DNA from: Sulfurovum sp.
GTDB lineage: Bacteria > Campylobacterota > Campylobacteria > Campylobacterales > Sulfurovaceae
Length of the DNA: 56,252 nucleotides
Reading direction: 5' to 3'
Assembly (NCBI GenBank): GCA_027081115.1
Contig: JALWLD010000042.1
Coordinates: forward strand, 1-56,252
Shown here: positions 7,221 through 15,343 of the stretch, piece after piece
Layout: each line of letters opens with the position of its first letter
Position numbering within the stretch: position 1 is the first letter of the stretch
The notes under the pieces: generated by a model
Database searches by the model: none
What the model saw: only the letters and a program-made list of their open reading frames with translations
Told to the model about the DNA's origin: nothing
Translations under genes and position numbers: made by a program

Positions 7221-7490
7221 ATGAAAAAATTAATCAAATTAGGACTTATCGTACTTGGAGCTTCGGCACTTACACTCACAATGGCATCAGCTACATGTGC
7301 TTCCGGAAAAGCAGAAAAGAAAGAGATGAAGTGTCAAGCAGGGAAATGTGGTAGCGCTGAAAAGAAAAAAGATATGAAATGTAATGGAGGAAAAGATATG
7401 AAAGAGAAAGCCGAAGCAAAAGGTGAAGCAAAAGGTGAAGCAAAAGGTGAAGCAAAAGGTAAATGCGGCACAGGGAAATGTGGTAAATAA
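7221..7490 (+). CDS. Small secreted Cys-rich peptide, HvfA/bufferin-like peptide 2
   Basis: An 89-residue peptide with a Sec signal ending ASATCASG. No lipobox is clear, so it is probably free in the periplasm, unlike the peptide at 6405. The mature part has KCQAGKCGS, KCNGGK, four EAKG repeats and a C-terminal KCGTGKCGK. The C-terminal GKCG doublet recalls HvfA precursors, whose EGKCG motifs are modified by a DUF692 (MNIO) enzyme to oxazolone/thioamide. AAAGGAAAAAAA precedes the ATG. It follows doxX by 39 bases and is probably in the same transcript. The class is inferred from motif and context only. Confidence 0.68.
   Translation: MKKLIKLGLIVLGASALTLTMASATCASGKAEKKEMKCQAGKCGSAEKKKDMKCNGGKDMKEKAEAKGEAKGEAKGEAKGKCGTGKCGK
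7413..7460 (+). repeat. Four perfect copies of a 12-bp coding repeat
   Basis: GAAGCAAAAGGT is repeated four times in tandem (7413, 7425, 7437, 7449) with no change. It encodes EAKG repeats in the Cys-rich peptide. Copy-number changes would keep the reading frame, so the peptide length can vary between strains. Confidence 0.95.
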
Positions 7491-7513
7491 TCTCATTTAC
7501 GTTATACAACTAC

Positions 7514-7539
7514 CATCTATCTCTTTTAAGGGATAGATG
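7514..7539 (+). terminator. Hairpin after the second Cys-rich peptide gene
   Basis: A perfect 8-bp stem (CATCTATC 7514-7521 with GATAGATG 7532-7539), 24 bases past the stop, followed by ATTTCC. The T-run is weak, but the position suits the end of the peptide-doxX unit. Confidence 0.5.
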
Positions 7540-7567
7540 ATTTCCACATACTCTCCACAATTCATTG

Positions 7568-7573
7568 TATAAT
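7568..7573 (+). promoter_or_regulatory. -10 box of the lipoprotein gene at 7603
   Basis: A perfect TATAAT, 30 bases before the ATG. This gives a short leader with AAAGGT as the ribosome site. Confidence 0.5.
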
Positions 7574-7602
7574 ATGGTAATTCGCTAAGCAAAGGTACCA
7601 TC

Positions 7603-8091
7603 ATGACAATAAAAAAAAACCTACTTCTAATTTCTATTCTTCTTACACTATCGGGATGCAATAATGCACAAGAAAACCAAGCTGAGCATGATGCAAAAGT
7701 AGCTGCACAAGCAAAAGCCGAACTACGGGAGGAACTGAAACGAGAAGAGGAAGAGAAAGCCAAACTAAATGAACTCGAACTTCAAAAAGACAATAAACTT
7801 TCCCATATAGGTATTACAACAACTAATGGAAAACTCATTATTGATACGAATAAGACAAAATCTTTTTTTCAACAAATGGCAGCCAATCTTAAAGTCAAAG
7901 CAGACAAGTTTGCAAAAGATATGAAAGAGGGGAAAATTGATGATAAAGAAGCAGGTATTGTAGTGACAGAAACACAAATCAATATTGACCTAAATAAAAC
8001 AAAAAGCTATCTGGATACATGGGGGAAAGTATTTGAATCGTATGCAAAAGAGTTTCAGAAAATGACTGAAGAGATCAATAATACTAAGTAA
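7603..8091 (+). CDS. Predicted lipoprotein, function unknown
   Basis: A 162-residue protein with a signal peptide and lipobox LSGC at about residues 17-20, so it should be lipid-anchored. The next 45 residues are Ala/Glu/Lys-rich and probably coiled-coil. The C-terminal part has two similar ITTTNGKLIIDTNKTKSFF and VTETQINIDLNKTKSYLD stretches about 60 residues apart, which suggests an internal duplication. It has its own promoter and an AAAGGT site. I recognise no family. Membrane side and partner are unknown. Confidence 0.7.
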   Translation: MTIKKNLLLISILLTLSGCNNAQENQAEHDAKVAAQAKAELREELKREEEEKAKLNELELQKDNKLSHIGITTTNGKLIIDTNKTKSFFQQMAANLKVKADKFAKDMKEGKIDDKEAGIVVTETQINIDLNKTKSYLDTWGKVFESYAKEFQKMTEEINNTK

Positions 8092-8117
8092 GTTATGTGT
8101 TAATGGGGAAAAGGGAC

Positions 8118-8135
8118 GAGAAGCCGAAGCTCCTC
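8118..8135 (-). terminator. Terminator of rpmI-rplT
   Basis: On the minus strand GAGGAGC-TTCG-GCTTCTC forms a 7-bp stem (one G-T) with a stable UUCG tetraloop, 12 bases past the rplT stop. GTCCCTTTTCCCC follows it. Confidence 0.75.
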
Positions 8136-8146
8136 AAGAAATAAAA

Positions 8147-8500
8147 TTAAGCTACTGCTGCTTTTGAAGCTTCAGCTACTTTAGTGAACGATTCAGGAGC
8201 ATTCATTGCCATATCGGCAAGGATTTTTCTGTCAAGTTCGATATTTGCAAGCTTAAGACCATGCATAAATGTTGAATAGTTCATACCATTCAATCTTGCA
8301 GCTGCGTTAATACGAACGATCCAGAGTCTTCTGAAATCTCTCTTCTTTTGTCTTCTATCTCTGTAAGCATATACTAATGAACGCTCGAGTTGCTCTTTAG
8401 CTTTTCTAAAGTGCTTTCTTCTACCACTGTAGAATCCTCTCGCTTGTTTTAATAATTTTTTGTGACGTCTATGTCTAACTATACCAGTTTTTACTCTCAT
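8147..8500 (-). CDS. rplT: 50S ribosomal protein L20
   Basis: A 117-residue basic protein, the normal length of L20. It has [20 protein letters not shown] near the start and [16 protein letters not shown] in the middle, both typical. L20 binds 23S rRNA early in 50S assembly. In other bacteria it represses its own operon. It follows rpmI by 103 bases on the same strand and ends at a UUCG hairpin. Its usual partner infC lies 3.2 kb away on the same strand, beyond a mutS gene. Confidence 0.97.
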   Translation of the reverse strand: MRVKTGIVRHRRHKKLLKQARGFYSGRRKHFRKAKEQLERSLVYAYRDRRQKKRDFRRLWIVRINAAARLNGMNYSTFMHGLKLANIELDRKILADMAMNAPESFTKVAEASKAAVA

Positions 8501-8603
8501 GGTTTTCCTTTACCTTATCTGTTTAAGAATCGGTGCCAAACATTCTCTCTGTTTGAACTTGCCCCTAATCGGGGGTATTAGCTTTGTGAAGATAACTAGG
8601 TTA

Positions 8604-8795
8604 CTAGTTAATCATCTCTTTAATATTTTTAGCATCAGCTTTATCAACATGTTTAGGACTTCTCATCTGTCTATGGCTTTTACCATCAACTTTTGTAAGA
8701 ATGTGACTTCTATACGCAGTCCCTCTTTTGATCTTGCCGGATTTTTTCACTTTAAAACGCTTTACAGCGCCTTTAACACTTTTCATTTTTGGCAT
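8604..8795 (-). CDS. rpmI: 50S ribosomal protein L35
   Basis: A 63-residue, strongly basic protein starting MPKMKSVKGAVKRFKVKKSG, the usual L35 beginning and length. It is part of the large ribosomal subunit. A good ribosome site (GGGAGTAAGCAT) precedes the ATG. Unlike in most bacteria it is not directly behind infC. A TATAAT on the minus strand upstream suggests that rpmI-rplT has its own promoter. Confidence 0.97.
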   Translation of the reverse strand: MPKMKSVKGAVKRFKVKKSGKIKRGTAYRSHILTKVDGKSHRQMRSPKHVDKADAKNIKEMIN

Positions 8796-8849
8796 ATGCT
8801 TACTCCCTATTGAATTTTTTCTATTACAAGTAGTAGAAAATGGGACGGT

Positions 8850-8855
8850 ATTATA
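8850..8855 (-). promoter_or_regulatory. -10 box of rpmI-rplT
   Basis: A perfect TATAAT on the minus strand, 55 bases before the rpmI ATG. It lies in the gap between rpmI and the divergent mutS gene and would free rpmI-rplT from thrS-infC transcription. Confidence 0.55.
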
Positions 8856-8952
8856 TCCAAATATTCTGAAATATCTATAAAGTAACTTTTATGGAGAGCT
8901 CTAACCCCCTTTATGCTAGAATTTATACTATTAAAAAACAGGGTGAATCACA

Positions 8953-11886
8953 GTGGATAAAGCAAGCGAAATACTTTCACAAAAAAAGAAGCTTCTTACG
9001 GAAGTCTACTTTGATCTACAACGTCACTTTGAAGAAAAATATGGTAAAGATGCGCTTATTTTAATGGAGATCGGGACTTTTTTTGAAGTCTATGAAGTCA
9101 ACAATGATGAACTCAAAGTAGGTAAAGCAAAAGAGATCGCTGAACTACTGAATATTCAGCTTACCCGTAAAAGTAAAGCCATCCTCGAAAATTCTGTTTC
9201 CAACCCACTTTTAGCAGGTGTTCCTGCCGTCTCACTCGACCGCTATCTTTCACGACTCATCACTACTAAAAAATATACCATCATCGTTGTCAAACAAAAA
9301 GGGGAGATGCCAAATGTCAAACGCTACGTCTCCAACATCATCTCTCCGGGCACAAACTTCGAATACCTCTCGGAGCCAAGTGAAAACAACATTGTCTCAC
9401 TCATGGTTGATGAAAATGCAGGAATCTACTCAGTAGGCTATGCAGCTATTGATGTCTCTACAGGCAAAACCATATGCAATGAAATCCACTCAACCCGTGA
9501 TGATAAAACCTATGCTCTCGATGAAGCTTTTAATCTTCTACAGACTTATAGTACCTCTGAAGTCATCCTTACCCTAGAGAACAAAGAGATTGACAAAGAG
9601 TGGCTCATTCACTACCTTGAGCTCTCTTCACTTCACTATACTGTCAATACCAAGCGATTTAAGATCAATTTTCAAAATGAACTCTTTACCCGTATCTTTG
9701 AGATCAACTCTTTTCTCTCAGCTATTGAGTTTTTAGACTTGGAGCGGCACCCCTACACAACTGAAGCATTGACTGTTCTTATAGACTTTATCATAGAACA
9801 TGATGAAAGTATTATAGAGAAAATGAACAAACCACTCTTTTTGGGTTCTAACCGTTATATGTACATTGGTAACAATGCAATGGAGCAGCTCTCGGTCATT
9901 TCCCGTGACCCCTCAGACATTACACTACTTGACCTTATTGACAAAACTTCTACCGCTTTTGGGAAACGTCTACTAAAAGAGAGACTGCTTAACCCTATTT
10001 GTGACAAAGCATTGCTTGAAGAGCGTTATGATCTCACAGAACGTCTGCTGCCCAACATTGACCGTTTTGAAACACATCTAAAGCAGATCTATGATCTAGA
10101 GCGTATTGCAAGACGTATTAAATTGCGTAAACTCCACCCTGTTGAATTGACTTACATTTCTATGTCTCTTGAATCCATCTTAAAACTTTTAACGGATGCT
10201 CAAGAAGAAGGATTGGAAATTGACAACAAACTCTTTGATGAGACACAGGAGATGTTGTCTGTGCTTGAAGAGACCTTTGAACTAGACATCTGTGCACGTT
10301 TTCGCATAGAACAAATTAATGACAACATCTTTAAAAATGGTGTCTACCCTGCCATTGACAGCATTGTCCAACGTCAACAAAAAGAGGTTGACAAAATGCA
10401 TCATGTAGCAGAACATGTAGAAGCACTCTTTTGTACTGACAAACTCTTCAGCAATGCAGGTACCAAGTATGCTACAGTCTCTTATCTTGAGAGTGAAGGG
10501 TACTTCATCAACCTGACCAAGAACCGTTTTTCACTCATAGAGAAAACTCTCAAAGACTCTTTTGTCACCATTGACAAGCAGCACCACTTCTTTAAAGACT
10601 TTCACTATAAACATTTAAAAAATGCAGTGAAAGTACAGGCACCACTCTTTGAAGAGATTACCCGTAGCTATGAGACAGCCCAGGTAAAACTGGTCTCACT
10701 TGTCAAACAGCGATATACGGAAAGTTTAGATGTCCTGGAAAATCGTTTTTCACTACTCCTAGACAAACTCATCTCTTTTATTGCCAATATTGACGTAGCC
10801 ATCTCCAATGCAAAATGTACAAAGATCATGAATCTATCCCGTCCTCTCATTGAAGAAGGTAACTTTTATGAAGCAATTGCATTGAGACATCCTATTATTG
10901 AAGCCAATGACGAACGGGGTATTTATGTACCAAATGACATTTATTTGGGCAATAATAATTTCACTTCACACAATCACATTACACTCAATGCCAGCAATGG
11001 AGAAGATGTATTGGGTGTTTTACTCTATGGAATAAATTCATCAGGGAAATCATCACTTATGAAAAGTATTGGCCTCTCCGTTGTATTGGCTCAAGCAGGA
11101 TTTTTTGTACCTGCAGTAGAGCTTCGTTTTGGTCTCTATGACAAACTTTTTACACGTATCGTCTCTCAGGATAACCTCTATAAAGGTTTGTCAACCTTTG
11201 CCGTTGAGATGATGGAGCTAAAAAACATTTTTAACAGAGCAAATGAACGCTCACTTGTACTGGGTGATGAGATCTCCCAGGGGACAGAAACAGAGTCAGC
11301 ACTTGCCATAGTCTCTTCAGCGATCTTAAAATTGATCTCTCTAAAATCAACTTTTATTTTTGCCACACACCTGCATCAACTAGGAAGCATTCCTCATCTG
11401 AAAGAGCTAAAACACCTTATCTTTCTGCATTTAGGTATCAAATATGATGAGACAAACGATACCCTGGTCTACAATAGAGTACTGCAGATAGGAAGAGGTG
11501 ACAGTCTGTATGGACTGGAGTTTGCAAAGTCCCTGCACATGGACAAAGAGTTCCTTCAGATGGCACAGACTATTAGAGAAAATTTAGAGAACTCCGGTTC
11601 GGAGATCAAAAAATTACGTAAACAAAAAAGTAGTAAATACAACAAAGCGCTATATCTCTCAAAGTGTACATTATGTGATGCCAATGTAGAAGATGTACAT
11701 CACATTGCTGAGCAACAAGATGCCAATGATGATGGGCATATTGATCATTTTCATAAAAACCATAAATACAATCTCATCCCACTGTGCAAAAAACACCACA
11801 GCATGGTGCATGAGGGGAAGATCAATATTTCAGGGTTTGTGATGACCTCTGAGGGGTTAAAGTTACATTATGAGGTGAAAGCGTAG
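8953..11886 (+). CDS. mutS: MutS7-like mismatch-repair ATPase with C-terminal HNH domain
   Basis: A 977-residue MutS-family protein. The N-terminal mismatch-recognition domain keeps the Phe-x-Glu motif (GTFFEVYE, Phe43-Glu45). The ATPase domain has Walker [10 protein letters not shown] (about 693-701) and Walker [13 protein letters not shown] (about 770-780), followed by ATHLHQL. The last about 75 residues add CTLC, VHHI and [16 protein letters not shown], a zinc-bound HNH nuclease signature. This fusion matches MutS7, known from memory in octocoral mitochondria, giant viruses and some Campylobacterota. The nuclease may replace MutL/MutH. MutS2 is unlikely: there is no Smr domain and the recognition motif is present. 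Translation starts at GTG with a weak ribosome site. It lies opposite to, and between, infC and rpmI. Confidence 0.92.
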   Translation: MDKASEILSQKKKLLTEVYFDLQRHFEEKYGKDALILMEIGTFFEVYEVNNDELKVGKAKEIAELLNIQLTRKSKAILENSVSNPLLAGVPAVSLDRYLSRLITTKKYTIIVVKQKGEMPNVKRYVSNIISPGTNFEYLSEPSENNIVSLMVDENAGIYSVGYAAIDVSTGKTICNEIHSTRDDKTYALDEAFNLLQTYSTSEVILTLENKEIDKEWLIHYLELSSLHYTVNTKRFKINFQNELFTRIFEINSFLSAIEFLDLERHPYTTEALTVLIDFIIEHDESIIEKMNKPLFLGSNRYMYIGNNAMEQLSVISRDPSDITLLDLIDKTSTAFGKRLLKERLLNPICDKALLEERYDLTERLLPNIDRFETHLKQIYDLERIARRIKLRKLHPVELTYISMSLESILKLLTDAQEEGLEIDNKLFDETQEMLSVLEETFELDICARFRIEQINDNIFKNGVYPAIDSIVQRQQKEVDKMHHVAEHVEALFCTDKLFSNAGTKYATVSYLESEGYFINLTKNRFSLIEKTLKDSFVTIDKQHHFFKDFHYKHLKNAVKVQAPLFEEITRSYETAQVKLVSLVKQRYTESLDVLENRFSLLLDKLISFIANIDVAISNAKCTKIMNLSRPLIEEGNFYEAIALRHPIIEANDERGIYVPNDIYLGNNNFTSHNHITLNASNGEDVLGVLLYGINSSGKSSLMKSIGLSVVLAQAGFFVPAVELRFGLYDKLFTRIVSQDNLYKGLSTFAVEMMELKNIFNRANERSLVLGDEISQGTETESALAIVSSAILKLISLKSTFIFATHLHQLGSIPHLKELKHLIFLHLGIKYDETNDTLVYNRVLQIGRGDSLYGLEFAKSLHMDKEFLQMAQTIRENLENSGSEIKKLRKQKSSKYNKALYLSKCTLCDANVEDVHHIAEQQDANDDGHIDHFHKNHKYNLIPLCKKHHSMVHEGKINISGFVMTSEGLKLHYEVKA

Positions 11887-11936
11887 GGTGGGATTTCCTA
11901 CCATTGAATGTTATGGCAGATAAATTCACCCTACGC
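11881..11936. repeat. 10-bp inverted repeat spanning the mutS stop codon
   Basis: GCGTAGGGTG (11881-11890, containing the TAG stop) is perfectly complementary to CACCCTACGC (11927-11936), with a 36-base spacer. The pair fills most of the gap between the convergent mutS and infC genes. It may act as a two-way terminator or be the footprint of an old insertion. Confidence 0.6.
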
Positions 11937-11955
11937 ATGGTGGTTAGATGAAGTA

Positions 11956-12507
11956 TTATTTCTTTAATGGAGTGACGTACATATTGATATAACGTCCTTC
12001 CTGCTTGGCTTCAGACTCAAGGTTTCCGATATCTTCAAGCATTGGCCAAACACGGTTCAATACATCTACACCCCATTCAGGGTTTGCCATCTCACGTCCT
12101 CTAAGGAAGACACGAAGCTTTACATGTTTCCCCTTTTCAAGAAATTCTCTTGCATGTTTAACTTTATAAGCGATGTCATTCTCTGCAATTTTACAAGAAA
12201 ATTTGACCTCTTTTACTTCAATCTTCTTCTGATTTTTACGTGCTTCTTTTTTCTTTTTCTCTAGCTCGTATTTGTGTTTACCGTAGTCCATTACTTTTGC
12301 AACAGGGGGTTTTGCATCGGGAGAGACAAGTACCAAGTCTAGGCCTTTATCTTCTGCAATTTGAAGTGCATCAGCTCTTGAAATGATCCCGAATTGCTCA
12401 CCATCATCCCCAAGTACTCTTAATTCACTTGCTCTGATCGCATCATTCATGATGGTATCATCAGCCTTTTTTCTACCTCTGTTGTTTCTGTCGTTTTGTC
12501 TACTCAA
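11956..12507 (-). CDS. infC: Translation initiation factor IF-3
   Basis: A 183-residue IF-3, which checks start-codon pairing on the 30S subunit. The N-domain has NDAIRASELRVLGDDGEQFG and the C-domain KEARKNQKKIEVKEVKFSCK, both family marks. The chosen start is TTG at 12507. It overlaps the thrS stop (sequence TTGA) and has AAGGAAAAA before it. A rare start codon is a known feature of infC, which uses it for self-control through IF-3 discrimination against non-AUG starts. It is tightly coupled to thrS, but the normally adjacent rpmI is 3.2 kb further on, beyond mutS. Confidence 0.96.
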   Translation of the reverse strand: MSRQNDRNNRGRKKADDTIMNDAIRASELRVLGDDGEQFGIISRADALQIAEDKGLDLVLVSPDAKPPVAKVMDYGKHKYELEKKKKEARKNQKKIEVKEVKFSCKIAENDIAYKVKHAREFLEKGKHVKLRVFLRGREMANPEWGVDVLNRVWPMLEDIGNLESEAKQEGRYINMYVTPLKK

Positions 12508-14318
12508 ATTTTTCCTTCTTGAAGTTGTTTGGTTAATTCTACCATAAATTCATCTTGTGTAAGATTATATTGTTCTCTGGTTCTCCTGTTTCTGATCGCT
12601 ACAGAATTTCCCTGGACCTCTTCATCACCAATAATAACCACATACGGTACACGCTGCTTTTCCGCCGTTCTGATACGTTTATTGAGTGAATCATTCTTGT
12701 CATACACCACCGAATCGATACCTTCGAAAAGAAGACTTTTCTTAAGCACTTTGGCATAAGCTACATGGCTATCGGAAATCGGTACAAAAATAACCTGTGT
12801 TGGTGCCAGGAAAAACGGGAATTCTCCTGCATAGTGCTCTGTTAAGATACCTATGAAACGTTCAAATGACCCGAGAATCGCTCTATGAATCATTACTGGT
12901 TGCTTACGTGTATTGTCTTCATCTACATACTCAACTTCAAAACGCTCAGGCAGGTTAAAGTCTACCTGAATGGTACCACACTGCCATTTTCTACCAATAG
13001 CATCGGTGATTTTAATATCAATTTTCGGTCCGTAGAAAGCACCACCGCCCTCATCAATAGTATATGGCAGGTTGTTACCATCAAGTGCATCTTTGAGCCC
13101 CTGAGTTGCCATCTCCCAGACAGCATCCTCTCCAATAGCTTTTTCAGGCTTGGTCGCGATCTCCATAGAGTATTCAAAACCAAAAAGTTTCATGACAGAA
13201 TCCACAAACTCAACGACTTCAAGCACTTCTGATGCAATCTGCTCAGGAGTACAAAAGATATGTGCATCATCCTGTGTAAACTCTCTTACCCGAAGTAGAC
13301 CATGTAGCACACCTGACTTTTCATGTCTGTGCACTACACCATACTCATAATATCGCAACGGTAGATCACGATAAGATTTCTGTGTCTGTTTAAAGACTTG
13401 AATATGTCCCAAACAGTTCATAGGCTTAATCCCATACTCTTGACCATCGATCTCTGTCAAGTACATATTGTCACCATAACAGGCATAATGTCCTGATGTT
13501 CTCCATAAGTCTGCTTTGAGAATCTCTGGACCGCGCACAGGTTCATACTCTCTAACACGGTGTGCTTTATGAAGGACATCTTCAAGCTTGGCTCTGAGTT
13601 TCGCACCCTGAGGCATCCAAAACGGCAATCCTGCACCAGATTCTTCATTAAACATAAAGAGTTCCATCTCCGCACCGATCTTACGGTGGTCACGCTTCTT
13701 TGCTTCTTCCATCATGGTAATATATGCTTTGAGAGATTCTTTGTCTGCAAAAGCAATACCATAGATACGTGTCAACATCTCAGCATTTTCATCGCCACCA
13801 AGATAGGCACCTGCAACACGGGTCAATTTGAAGTTATGCAAAAATCTAAGTGCAGGGACATGAGGTCCTCTACAAAGGTCTTCAAATTCTCCCTGTTTAT
13901 AGATAGAAACTGTCTCATCAGGAATACGTGAAAGTACTGCCTGTTTTAGATCATCTCCGGCAAATTTTGCCAAAGCTTCTTCTTTACTGATCTCATACTT
14001 TTCGATCTTATACTTTTTTTTGATAAGCTCTTTCATCTTCTTTTCGATGATTTTGAGATCATTCTCACCAATCTGCTCATCTACTCTAAAATCATAGTAG
14101 AACCCTTCATCTACTACAGGTCCTACAAAAAACTGCGAATTAGGATAAAGTTCCGTAATTGCCTGTGCCATTAAGTGTGCGGTAGAGTGACGGACTATCT
14201 CCAGTGCAGCCTCGCTGTTATCGTATTCGATAGGTGTTGCCGTACAGTTCTCTCCTGCACTCTGTGTATCTAAAATATTTCCTTGGTCATCCATGTAACC
14301 TATAAGATTTTCACTCAA
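12504..14318 (-). CDS. thrS: Threonyl-tRNA synthetase
   Basis: This class II synthetase charges tRNA-Thr. The editing domain has the RHSTAHLMAQ and LCRGPHVP motifs. The catalytic core has MNCLGHIQVFK with its zinc Cys, RHEKSGVLHGLLRVREFTQ and the C-terminal anticodon-binding domain. The frame is open to 14381, but a TATAAT at 14376-14371 lies inside that extension. I therefore place the start at TTG 14318, 6 bases after AAAGG. This gives 604 residues. The ATG at 14369 is the alternative, but it would almost coincide with the transcription start. Only about 45 residues precede the editing motif, so the TGS domain of longer ThrRS proteins is missing or reduced. Confidence 0.93.
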   Translation of the reverse strand: MSENLIGYMDDQGNILDTQSAGENCTATPIEYDNSEAALEIVRHSTAHLMAQAITELYPNSQFFVGPVVDEGFYYDFRVDEQIGENDLKIIEKKMKELIKKKYKIEKYEISKEEALAKFAGDDLKQAVLSRIPDETVSIYKQGEFEDLCRGPHVPALRFLHNFKLTRVAGAYLGGDENAEMLTRIYGIAFADKESLKAYITMMEEAKKRDHRKIGAEMELFMFNEESGAGLPFWMPQGAKLRAKLEDVLHKAHRVREYEPVRGPEILKADLWRTSGHYACYGDNMYLTEIDGQEYGIKPMNCLGHIQVFKQTQKSYRDLPLRYYEYGVVHRHEKSGVLHGLLRVREFTQDDAHIFCTPEQIASEVLEVVEFVDSVMKLFGFEYSMEIATKPEKAIGEDAVWEMATQGLKDALDGNNLPYTIDEGGGAFYGPKIDIKITDAIGRKWQCGTIQVDFNLPERFEVEYVDEDNTRKQPVMIHRAILGSFERFIGILTEHYAGEFPFFLAPTQVIFVPISDSHVAYAKVLKKSLLFEGIDSVVYDKNDSLNKRIRTAEKQRVPYVVIIGDEEVQGNSVAIRNRRTREQYNLTQDEFMVELTKQLQEGKI

Positions 14319-14370
14319 ATTAAGCCTTTGTTTGTCGCAACTTACTGTGTCGCGCGTTAAAAATGCCATG

Positions 14371-14376
14371 ATTATA
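14371..14376 (-). promoter_or_regulatory. -10 box of thrS-infC
   Basis: A perfect TATAAT on the minus strand between tRNA-Val and thrS. It predicts a transcript beginning near 14363, which argues for the TTG start of thrS at 14318. Confidence 0.55.
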
Positions 14377-14441
14377 GCCAAATCTTGGATAAAAATGAAT
14401 TAATGTAAATAAAGGGATAAAAATAGAGGTGTTTTTAACCG

Positions 14442-14517
14442 TGGTGATCACTACTGGACTTGAACCAGCGACTTCTTCCATGTCAAGGAAGTACTCTACC
14501 AACTGAGTTAAGCGATC
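14442..14517 (-). tRNA. tRNA-Val(GAC)
   Basis: A 76-nt minus-strand tRNA with acceptor GATCGCT/AGTGATC (one wobble), anticodon loop TTGACAT (GAC) and T-loop TTCAAGT. CCA is encoded at 14442-14444. It lies upstream of thrS. Confidence 0.95.
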
Positions 14518-14614
14518 TTATTTAAAAAACACTTTTTGCAAAGCCAAACAAAGCTACATTAACGCTGTGTTTTATCCTCACAGATTGAGGGATTACATCT
14601 TCAGCAGAAAGCTC

Positions 14615-14636
14615 AAGCGACTAGTCGCTTTTTAAT
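14615..14636. repeat. 16-bp perfect palindrome with T-run
   Basis: AAGCGACTAGTCGCTT (14615-14630) is a perfect palindrome followed by TTT, then AATCTTTTTT on the plus strand. A T-run also follows on the minus strand within a few bases. It lies between tRNA-Val and the Sel1 gene, both on the minus strand, and no plus-strand gene ends here. Confidence 0.6.
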
Positions 14637-14686
14637 CTTTTTTAAAAAGTTTGAAATTATAACCAAGAGATACTTAAGTGTAGCTC

Positions 14687-15331
14687 TTACTTTTTACAAG
14701 CCTCCGGCACTTCTTTGCAGAGTTTTTCTATATAGGGGAGTGCCTCTTTCTTTCCTGCAGTTTTAGCTTTATTCAAATACTCATATGCTTTTTGAGGATC
14801 ATTAACGATCGTTGGTCCCCAGCCGTAAATGATTGCAAGATTCAAAAGACCCGAAGGGCTACCACCCTCTGCTGCTTTTTTAAAATGGATAAATGCTTTT
14901 TTCTTATTTTGCTTTACACCCTCTCCAGTCTGATAGAGTGCTGCCAGATTGTTATACGCCTGTGCCACACCTTTATCACCAGCAAAGGTATACCACTCTA
15001 CAGCTTTCTCATATCTCTTGGGGTTATTTACATCCTTCTTTAAATAGATTTCTGCCAGGTTATATGCAGCATTGGCATTACCTGATTTGGCTGCTTTCGC
15101 ATACCACTCCATCGCCTGTGCAATATCGGCTTTGACTCCTTTGCCCTGCTCATAGATCAATGCTACATTAAACTGTGCATCAGCATCGCCATTTTTAGCC
15201 AACACATAAAAGCTGTTCAGGGCCTGGACATAATTCCCTTTGTTATACGATACGACGGCATCATCAAATTTACTGGCCCACAGAGACAACGTACATCCTG
15301 CAATGACTAAAACTGTTTGTATTATTTTCAT
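14687..15331 (-). CDS. Secreted Sel1-repeat protein
   Basis: A 214-residue protein with a Sec signal (residues 1-19, ending LWAS) followed by about five Sel1-like/TPR-type helical repeats. They are visible as AQFNVALIYEQGKGV, AAYNLAEIYLKK, AYNNLAALYQTGEGV and GLLNLAIIYGWGP at regular 36-40 residue steps. Such proteins are periplasmic protein-binding scaffolds. In related bacteria some are Cys-rich beta-lactamase-like Hcp proteins, but this one has few Cys. It lies 12 bases after dapF in the same direction. The partner is unknown. Confidence 0.85.
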   Translation of the reverse strand: MKIIQTVLVIAGCTLSLWASKFDDAVVSYNKGNYVQALNSFYVLAKNGDADAQFNVALIYEQGKGVKADIAQAMEWYAKAAKSGNANAAYNLAEIYLKKDVNNPKRYEKAVEWYTFAGDKGVAQAYNNLAALYQTGEGVKQNKKKAFIHFKKAAEGGSPSGLLNLAIIYGWGPTIVNDPQKAYEYLNKAKTAGKKEALPYIEKLCKEVPEACKK

Positions 15332-15343
15332 CTTAACCCTCTT

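Noticed and set aside
7287-7509. Minus-strand frames rich in Phe-Cys-Phe-Thr repeats opposite the second Cys peptide
   Set aside because: They are the antisense readout of the 12-bp coding repeat. The plus strand has the ribosome site and signal peptide.
8953-11886. MutS2 (Smr-type) identity
   Set aside because: The mismatch-recognition Phe-x-Glu is present, the C-terminus is HNH, and there is no Smr domain.
14319-14381. N-terminal extension of thrS to 14381 or 14369
   Set aside because: A TATAAT lies inside it, so the transcript probably starts downstream. The TTG at 14318 has AAAGG before it.
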